Assembly: GCA_023091735.1 (NCBI GenBank) | Contig: JALKBU010000088.1 | Location: 24,827 to 88,826 of the forward strand | Source of the DNA: Trichomonas tenax | Taxonomy: Eukaryota > Parabasalia > Trichomonadida > Trichomonadidae | DNA length: 64,000 bases | Direction: 5' to 3' | Shown here: piece by piece, positions 26,384 through 35,500 of the stretch | How positions within the stretch are numbered: position 1 is the stretch's first letter | Layout: each line of letters opens with the position of its first letter | Position numbers and translations under genes: made by a program | Notes under the pieces: generated by a model | Database searches by the model: none | What the model was told of the DNA's origin: nothing | Seen by the model: the letters and a program-made list of their open reading frames with translations, nothing else

Positions 26384-26434
26384 CATTATTCGATAAAAGT
26401 GACGCCCTTCGGGCGTCACTTTTATCGAATAATG
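26384..26434. repeat. Perfect 24-bp-arm hairpin capped by a C(UUCG)G loop
   Basis: CATTATTCGATAAAAG at the outer left and CTTTTATCGAATAATG at the outer right, with the GC-rich centre GTGACGCCCTTCGGGCGTCA. All 24 pairs match. The cap reads CTTCGG, the extra-stable tetraloop. It starts 10 bp outside the recombinase element. In such AT-rich DNA the GC core is striking. Confidence 0.9.
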
Positions 26435-27008
26435 TGAAGATTTAATAGGTCTATTACGTGTAAAATGTCAAATAAATGGAAATTAAATTTGTAAGTCGTG
26501 ATCACTTCAAAACTCCATGATTTTACTCTATTGGAGGAGTACTTTACGATTTTAATCTTTGCACATATTTATGTAAACTTTACTTTTAATCATCAAATTT
26601 TAGTCATCAAATTTTTAAGCAGAAATGAAAAATCACACTACAATCTCATTTCATAAGTGAGGTTATCTATAATCATATGATCTATTCAACACAGTTCTTT
26701 GCTATTGACGATTTTTCGTTGTTTTTAAATTATATTGTCATATCTATCACTTTACATGTCAGATATTATGATAAACAAAAAATTGTTTTCTGGCTTTAGC
26801 ATCAGAATATATCATGCACCTGATATTATAATAAATATTTATCTATTTGTTTTTGACTAATTATTATTTGGTGATGAGATATTTCAACAACTCTAAAATT
26901 TGCCGTTCAATACCCCACTTTTATTCATTTTTATATTATTCAATTAGTAGTAGATAGTATATATCAATAAAACATGATGACACAAAAATTGTCACTTTTT
27001 TATTAACA
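26435..27008. other. Spacer upstream of 27009
   Basis: Holds TTTACATGTCA at 26751-26761 and an initiator TCACTTTTT at 26992-27000, nine bases before the ATG at 27009. Nothing else recognised. Confidence 0.5.
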
Positions 27009-27443
27009 ATGAATCAAACTCCAAATTTAGAAGCAGAACAACTCTATCAGTCAGTGATGATGAAGTACCAGATGGCCCTTCAGCGAGGAAATCAACTAAA
27101 ACAGCGCGAGCAAGAATTAAATAGCAGAAGATTATTTTTATCTCAGCAAATTCAAAAAATGTCGGAAGCAAAACAGCCGTATGAAGAACAACACGAAAAA
27201 CTTAAGCAGTTAGCGTTAGAAATACAGCAAAAACTTCAAAGAATCGAAAATTATCAAGCAGGAATAGATGCAGAGGATGTTGAGCGTCAATACAAAGACT
27301 TAGAGAAAGTTAAACAAAAATTAACAGCAAATGGAGAGATTATTAAGAATCTTCATAATATTGATTATCTTAGATCGAATGTAGACGGAAATATTCAAAC
27401 TATAAAGCGTTACAAAGCTCTTAAGAATACGGAAACCCTGTAA
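27009..27443 (+). CDS. Small coiled-coil protein
   Basis: A 144-residue protein that is helical almost throughout: MNQTPNLEAEQLYQSVMMKY, then QLKQREQELNSRRLFLSQQI and EEQHEKLKQLALEIQQKLQ, and a last helix around SNVDGNIQTIKRYKALK. No family is recognised. The start is supported by a TCACTTT initiator just upstream (26992). A small structural or complex-assembly role is plausible but unproven. Confidence 0.75.
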   Translation: MNQTPNLEAEQLYQSVMMKYQMALQRGNQLKQREQELNSRRLFLSQQIQKMSEAKQPYEEQHEKLKQLALEIQQKLQRIENYQAGIDAEDVERQYKDLEKVKQKLTANGEIIKNLHNIDYLRSNVDGNIQTIKRYKALKNTETL

Positions 27444-27716
27444 TAGATGTTATTTTTTGTTCAAAAAAATATATATTTGAATTGTTATAATAGAAATAAA
27501 CAACTTTCATACAAATCCATTAACTATATTAAAATCAAAATCACAGCATCAAATCTCATCTTGATATCAAAATATATTATCAAAATTAGAATTAGAAAAT
27601 GTTACAATAAAAGTCATATGATTTGGTTTGGTGATGGTTATTGTAAAAGAGGATTTTTTGTTATTTATCATTTTCTATTAAAAATACGTATTTATTAGGA
27701 AATGAATTTCGTATTT

Positions 27717-28031
27717 TTACCATGTTGGCTCAGCGTGCTTCTTCTTCTTCTCAACAGTCCACTCAAACTTACGAAGGCGGCCAAGGCAGTACATTGTGGC
27801 CTTCTTGCAAGACTGGCATGTGAAACGAAGAGAGATCTTCTTGGATGTCTTCTTTGAACGACGGAGAATTGGCTTAACACGGCCACCGAAACCTTTCTGT
27901 TTACGATCATAACGACGGCGACCAAGGGCGCAGTGGCGCTCTTCACCACGGGAGGCTTGGGAAACCTTGCACATTGTGTGCTTCTTGCAGAACTTGCAGA
28001 AGAACTTCTTGGTCTTTGGGTGATGAACCAT
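27717..28031 (-). CDS. RPL36A: Large-subunit ribosomal protein eL42 (L44e / L36A)
   Basis: A 104-residue protein, the normal size for eL42, which lies at the E-site of the 60S subunit. It starts MVHHPKTKKFFCKFCKKHTM (first zinc CxxC), continues GRRRYDRKQKGFGGRVKP, and has FTCQSCKK (second CxxC). The proline of the VKP segment, whose change gives cycloheximide resistance in yeast, is kept. I chose ATG at 28031 because eL42 begins with MVxxPKT; the frame upstream has only TTG. GC-rich codon use fits high expression. Confidence 0.96.
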   Translation of the reverse strand: MVHHPKTKKFFCKFCKKHTMCKVSQASRGEERHCALGRRRYDRKQKGFGGRVKPILRRSKKTSKKISLRFTCQSCKKATMYCLGRLRKFEWTVEKKKKHAEPTW

Positions 28032-29526
28032 CGAAGCGAAAGGGTCGACCAAAACCGCCAGACACTACAATATGTTTTACAATAATCGTCTCATTTTTCT
28101 TGTTTTTTACATATTTAGATATTCCATATTGTTTTATGTTTATATTATAAGTTTTATTAAAGGTCCCCATAAAAAATAAAACTACTCCCGGCCTTGCCGT
28201 TGATATGGTAGCATCTCCACATGCTGTATATTAACATATATCATTTTCTAAGAGATCTGAAAAGCCAAAATTTTCATTGAACACATTTAAAAAAAATACT
28301 TTTTTTGCTATACAATTTAAAAAGTTTTCAAATTTTCATATTTAAATCTTGTTTCTTTCCTTAACCATATAAGCCAAAATGATTAATAATAAATCGTAAG
28401 TAATAAAATTAGTTTAAAACATTATAGTATCGAATTATTTGTTGGTATTTGCTATAAATATCTACATTTTAATCAAGTTAGAAGCAAATATTGTCCAAAA
28501 ATCATATATACACCCAATGCCAATGGATTTTATTTAATATTTTCAGATAAATAGAAATTGCAAGAAATTTATTGAAATTATGTAGAAATATGCTTTGTTA
28601 TACGAAGATTTATACTCTATTGTGCCTGAGATGTACGTGTCCAAGGTGAATGCTTCATGGTAGAGAAAAATTGTATAATCGATATATTCGTTAGATTATT
28701 TTAATATGTAGTTTTATCCTTTGACTTCATTGCACCTTAAATTACCTTTGAGTTGAGTTCAGATTCAGATCTCAAAAACAATTTTACAGATCTCTGTAAA
28801 ATTTAGAAGATCTATCTGGTTTTGGGAGTCTAGTATTTGTGTTATCTCTATAAGATGGGCGTTGTTTTATTTTTGAGATCTGAGATGCTGAATTTAGCAT
28901 AGTGATTCAAAGATGTGAAACGCTTTCTGATCCTTTGAGAATACAGTGGTTGCAATGTGAGTGTTTAACAACGAAATTAATTTTAAATTTGATATTTTTG
29001 TAGATTTATTTTATTAAGGCGGTATAAAATCCTCAGGATCAAGAGAAGACGAAGTGCACTAATGAGTACATGCAAATTTATTCTTTAATAGTAAAGCTGT
29101 GCAGTACAGTATCAACTTTTTAACGTCCGAAACCCACTAATTTTGAGTTCTCGAAATAACGTACATTTATGTAGGCCAACTTTGTTTTATTGTCGATTAT
29201 TTTTGTTTTTGTATTGTAAATTGTTTATTTGGCAAAAATATTATTTATAATAATCGTTTTTTATTTCTTAATTTTTATATATTTGGATATAATATATCAT
29301 TTTGTCTTTAAAATTCAAATTTTAACAACTTCCGCATCGATTATTTTATTTTTTGATTTTGTAAACTGTTTATGTGTCAGAAAATGATTCAATCGAAAGA
29401 AATGAATTCATGAGAAAGAATCGATGTTTGATATAGAATATACATATTCATATGAGTCGAACAAAATAAAGATAGAGTGGAGTAAAAATGTGTGTTATTG
29501 AATCAATAAATAACATTTTTTTACAT
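28032..29526. other. Long spacer, one inverted repeat, no gene
   Basis: 1.5 kb of AT-rich DNA between eL42 and the 3' end of the HECT gene. Apart from the inverted repeat at 28758-28892 I find no gene, RNA or motif array. Confidence 0.5.
28758..28892. repeat. Imperfect inverted repeat, MITE-like
   Basis: The outer arms TTCAGATTCAGATCTC (28758) and GAGATCTGAGATGCTGAA (ending 28892) pair, extended by AAAAACAA against TTGTTTTATTTT. Next to the left arm is a nearly perfect small palindrome, ATTTTACAGA-TC-TCTGTAAAAT (28781-28802). Non-coding. Confidence 0.55.
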
Positions 29527-32500
29527 TTATGAAAGTTGAACGATGTCTGCTGCGTTCTGTGTTCTGTCGTTAACAATTTCGCCGCCATAGAAGATGGCGG
29601 TTCTGATCTTCTTTGCCATAGACTCTTCTGTTGTGTATCGAGGAATCTTGATAGTGCTGCTGCATGTCTGAGCTGTTGGAAGCTCCGCGTTCTCGTCTGT
29701 GCGGCCTTGGAGAGGAAGCCATGTGATAGTGAGAGATGAGTGCCAACTCATTCCTGGTGAAGGAAGTCCCATTCTTCCTGTGGCGAACTTGATGAAAAGC
29801 ATCCTCTCGTTTGGTGTGAAGGTCTCAATGACCTTCCAGAGCATGATTGAAGACTTGTCTGAAGCGTCGTACTTGCAGCACTTCTTGAGCTCATCGACCG
29901 AAACATTGGTGTCACCATTTACGAAGAGCTCGAGCTCCCAATAGCTGAGGAGAGTGACGGCGTCGATTGGGAAGAAGTGGAGGATACCACGACGAAGGCT
30001 CTGGAGGTGTGGAATGAGTTCCTTGATTCTATACTCCTTGCATAATTTGATGTACTTCTGGATATTGTCTGCGGTGACTTTGATGTTCGCTCCGTTCGGA
30101 ATTAACTCTTTGACTTGACCGGCGACATTGACAACAGTGAAGCTGTACTCGTGAGCTGATAGTGTCTTGAGAGGGTTCTCTTCGAATGCTTGGATCATCG
30201 ATGCGAATGGCTGGTCAACTGAGTATATGTCGTCGATGGTCAATTGATGGCCAGTGAGGAATCGCCAGATGAATTCTGCGAACCTAAAAGGCTGAGGCAT
30301 CCTTGAGACGTATGCGATGGACATAAGGACGCCTGCGTACTCGAACTGAACGAGGTCTGTGCATGATGGATCTGGGACGAACCTGTCGATGTTTTGTGCA
30401 CCGCGTGTGAGAGATAATGTGTTCGGTGACTGTATAAATAAACCAGTGCTCTTGTGGAAGAGTTCGATGCACATCTGCGAGAAAATGTCTCTGCTTGGAC
30501 CGCCAGCGTCCAAAGCACCCTCGCCAATAAGATCGACGTGCCATGGAACTGAATCTCTCTTCAGTGAGTCGATGAGACGAAGAGGAACTTGTTCGATCAA
30601 CTGGCGGAGAAGTGTGACTGCTGATGGATGATCCGGTCTGTTCATGTGAAGGATTGCGCGTGAGCGGTTGAACCTGAGATGAAGTCTGTTGTTATCTTTG
30701 AGGTTGTTGCTCACTCTGTCTTTGAAGATGCCCTGCTTGTGGCGTGTTGCGATCGCTGTGCGTGCGGCTAACAAACCACCTGCAAGAAGGCCGCTGGTCT
30801 TGATGTCTACCTTCTTCAGAAGGTACTCCATGATGCTGTCGAGTTGCTTAATAAGAGAGATTCGGACGTTGACGTACTTCCGAGGGAGGAGAGACAAAAT
30901 GCTCGATCTAGCGTAGTCTTCGTCAGCAAGCTCACTTGGAATGTCATCGCTGCTGATAGAGCGCAATATCTTCATCAGCTCTTCATCCATCTTTGGTGTC
31001 CACTTAGAGCGCATTATATCGCATATCTGAAGGAACTCGTTGAAGTGTTCATCAAAGAACTTCAGGCCATCGTCATAAAGAGGGAATTTCTGACGAATGG
31101 TGATCTCGAAGTCCTTCTTGTCTGCGTGGACAGTGATTCTCGATGGAGAGGTGATGACTGCATTAGTGCGGACATCTTTGCCGTTGACAGCAACAGTGAC
31201 AATGTTCTTCAGTATTAATTCAGCAGAGGACCACTTATCGTTGGAAAAGTTGTAAACTAAGCATTTTCCATCGAGAGAGAAATCGTCGGGTTTGACGACG
31301 ATCGGCGTTGATGGCATCTGCTTCAAAAAGTCCTCTATGAGCAGGAATGATGGGAATCGAATCGGGAATGACCAGTCGTGTGTTAATGCTGTTGCGTGAG
31401 TGAAGTATGAAGAGATGGTGTCGAACTTCGTTGTGGGTTTGTTCGTGGCTCTGTCCATGAGCATCTGGAAGTACTGTGGTATCTTAGATTTGTCGCGAGC
31501 TGCTGCTTTCTCAGCAGAGTAAAGCCTGTTCAAGTCGAGCATGATATTCAAGAGAATGGCCTGTTCTGCTGATGGCGTCAAGAAGTCGTTTGCATTGATG
31601 GATGTCTCGAAGCTTGTCATGTAGTTAGAGACATCGCCGTTTGTTGAAAACGTCTCTTCGTCCTCGCTCCAGTCAAGACGAGACAAGATAGGAGCGATGA
31701 TTTCAAAGGCAACGAGTCTTGAAATAAGTCCATCACTCATCATTAACTTGACTGCCATAGGAAGGAACTCCTTGAGATCGGCGCGAACATCCTTCATCGG
31801 GCAACGCTCAAGGAATGAGAAGTAATATGAAAGAGTCGTCAAAAGAATGTGGAAGCTGCCAACAGGTATCTTCGAAGCGGCCTCTGACATATGTGCGTGG
31901 ATAGGAATAACTGCAAACTTAAGTTTCCTGCCGCGGTTGATGGATCCGTTTCCTTTGACGTGCATCTTCGAGCCAGTGATGAATTTAACATCGCGTGCAA
32001 GAGATGTGATGTCGTTCTCCTTGAGTGTGATGTACGAAGGCTGAATGTTGTTCTCTGAGTGGACAGCGACAATAAATCCGACTGCATCTAGTTCTTCGAT
32101 GTTCATGTCAAGATTGTAGTTTCCTGTGTTGTTCGGAGAGTTGAACTTGTAGTATGATTTCGTGGATTCGTACAAATTGTTCGACGAATCTGCCATCTTG
32201 GAGTCATCCAAACCGTGAATTGCGAGCTTCATGATGACTGAGAAGAACCAATGGAGTGATGAATCGTTGAAAATGAGGAGATTCGTTTTACCGAGAAGTT
32301 CGCGGAGTTTTTCTGATGTCAAAACAGTCATTGGGACAAATTTCGATCCATCGACAATGTTTGGATTGATTTCGACATGCTGAGTGAAAGTGTTTAGTTC
32401 TATTGTTAAGATGGAGAACAAGCTTGAAAGCTTCTTCTTGACGACACCCCAAAGCTTGACAATGAGCTCCGGGTTGTTGTATATCATCACTAACAAAGCA

Positions 32501-35500
32501 TATCGTGAGGCCCTGATTGCTATCTTTCGAGTGTAATAAAGAGCTTCTGATGCTGTGCTTTCTGTATTCATACGGTTCTTGAAGTCTGAGCCAACATATC
32601 TCTTGCGATCGACTTTCGTGATGAAACGGGAGTTGATGACAGCGCTCTCCTTGACAGCTGTCGCTGGGTTGTAGAAACTCAGCGTGATGTCCGAAGAATT
32701 GTAAGCTGATGATTGTATTCCTGTGACGATTCCCATGCGGTTGTACATCCAGCGGGAACTGTTCGGGATGTTGATGGCCTCGTTCTGGTTTGCTTCGCTT
32801 GGTTTGATCCTGATTCGATAGACGAGAGCAGGTCCTGCTAAAGAAATCTGTGAGAGATTCATCTCAACAGGTGTCTTCATGATATAAGGAACTTTCGTCT
32901 CACTCGATGTCTTTCCGGACTCGATTCTAACGAACTCTGATGTTGGAGGCTTGAAGACAGGAAGCATCTGTTGAATGACCTTCGAATAGTTTTCGCTATC
33001 GATTGTTTCGGATTCGAAATTGGATGTTGTGTATGTGAAACGCTCCATTGAGTATCTCTCGCAACCGAATAAGTTCTCCTGAAGTACTCCTTTCATGAAT
33101 GGATCCTGGCCGAAGTTTGCAATGAACTCTCCATTGCCTCCGCTGTCGATAACGAATGGCGTGTATTCCTCGAATATTGGGAAGTCGATCGATTGAGAGA
33201 ATTTTGTTCCATTGACGAAGAAAATGATTTTTTCTTCTGCAAAACCAACACCGATTGTGTCGCCGTTCTGTATGTGAAGCTGCGGACCGATGACCTTTGA
33301 GAATCCATTTGGTGACTCCATTTCATTCGTCGGTAACGTAAGTTTGTAGAATCCGATTGGATCTATCGTATCTGCGAAACCAATGCTCATGTGTGAGTTT
33401 ACTGGTGCTGCGACGACTTTGATCTCGAAGTAGAAAGGACTGATTGAGACATTGAGTGTTTTGTCACCGCAGTATAAGCAAGGAACTAACGATTTAAACT
33501 GGCGACCATTAACTTCCGCTGCGCCAAAGATGCAGACCATTTTAGTGGGTGATTCTTTGTGGCGCTTGTTCATCATCGAGAATGGAATCGCTGTGTTCAT
33601 GTTCTTGAACTCCCAATCGTCGAATGTGTACTTGCTTGAGTTCCTGATACGGGGTGGCGATATTGGTGGCTCTATTGCGTTTTGTATTGCTTTTTCGTCG
33701 ATGTTGCTCGTCTTTGTGCTGTTTACTGACAAGAAGTAGTTCAATGACGATATCAGGGCAGGAACAGTCTCGAATTTCTCGGAACTTGTGTTAAGAGGAG
33801 ACATTGATATCAATGATGTGATGAAACCATCGCATTTCTCGAATTCTGTTGACAATTTCTTCGATTGAAGGATGATTGGTAACAATGTATAACAAGAAGC
33901 AATGACTGCACATCTGATGCATGAAACAAATTTCGATGGCTGTTCGCTGAACTTGTGATGTATATTGTTAAATAGAACAACATCATTCTTGTTGAATTCG
34001 AACTGCGGAATGCTCATTATGCTGCATGGCATGAGCTGAGATTTCTTAACACTCAGCCATTCAAGAGTGTTAACACTGAAACCGAAGACATCGTGCGACT
34101 GTTGATCTATCTCGCTGACGCAAAAGATGTTTCCATCATCAAGAGCTGCATAACAGCCATATGCCAAAGGAAGCATTCCACCACCTAAAACAATGAACGC
34201 TGCCAATAATTGTTCTGATGCTTCTTGTTTGTCTAATGCCTCTCTGATGACTAAACTAACACGCTTCTTGATCTCATTTGTTGCATTTTCTGATAATAAC
34301 TGTCTGATGCAGAAAATGGTCTCAGATGAGATAAACAAGTGACTTTGAAGCTCGAATCTTTGGAATTCTGGCACATCAATCTTCTTCTGAATGATTGGAT
34401 TAGCAATGAACAAAAATAGATTCTTGATGAAATTATGGAAAGTGAATTCGTGATTCAAGAAAGATATCTTTTCTGGAACATTATTCTGAATCTTCAAATA
34501 TGAACAAAGAAGTCTGAGGATAGCGCAGATGTGTCTTGGAGTGTCCACTTTATATTTAGCTAATATATCAAGAACATTAATAGTTGAATCGTTTGTGACC
34601 AAAAGAGATAAAATCATCGTAATCTTATATTTCGTCATTTCATTTGATGTATCTTCTGGTAAATTCACTATATATGAGACTAACGAATCAAATATCTCCT
34701 TTGAGCATCTGTGCATCAATGCATTGAGTATGTAAAGCCACATGTTCTCGACAAAGACAGTTTCTTCGATCTCTTTTGGCCTGAATGTGACTATGAATTT
34801 TAATATCTGTGAAATGTGATGATCTGTGCATTCTTTGTGATTTAAGATTGTTTTCATGATGAAAAGTCTCAGTGAATTTGGAACATTGCCTGTGATCATG
34901 TTAACTAATGTATCGAATGTCTCTGGGCTTTCTGCAGCAATTATTGAGCCTTTCTTCAACTGTGAAATGAATGCGATTTTTCCTGTATGGAAGATATTGT
35001 CTAATGCCAAGAATTCTTGAATCATTGATGGAACTTCTTTGATAGCTGAAACATACGCTTTCGCTTCTTTGTTCTTCTCAAAGAAGTAAGACAGAGGCTT
35101 TGACGATCTCAAGATTGTGAAGAATTCGATAACTGTTTTCCCTAAAAATTCGTTCTTGACGAAATATTTTGCTTTCTTGATGATTGTCTTCCTTATGTCG
35201 CCAGCGATTTCTTCTTGCTTCACTATATCTCCGACAACTGGCTGACTCATCTGCCTCAATAAAGTCTTGAGAGATTGCAGTCTGAGTGTGATATCCTGGA
35301 AAGACTTAGGAGGCTTTGCTGGATCGTAATTCATCGCATCGTTGACGAGATTCGCCTGTCTGAAGGCAGCTGCGATGCATGGGCAGTCCATTTCATCATC
35401 ATTGAATTGTGTTTGGCTGCGTTTGTTGTTGAACATTCTAACATTCGATCTGATCGTTTTAACAATAGGGTGAATGTTTGTGTGGTCTGCGACTTGGTTG

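Noticed and set aside
27447..27698. Plus-strand frame after the gene at 27009
   Set aside because: Composition is that of the AT-rich spacer (Ile, Lys, Asn, Tyr), and there is no promoter word or family match.
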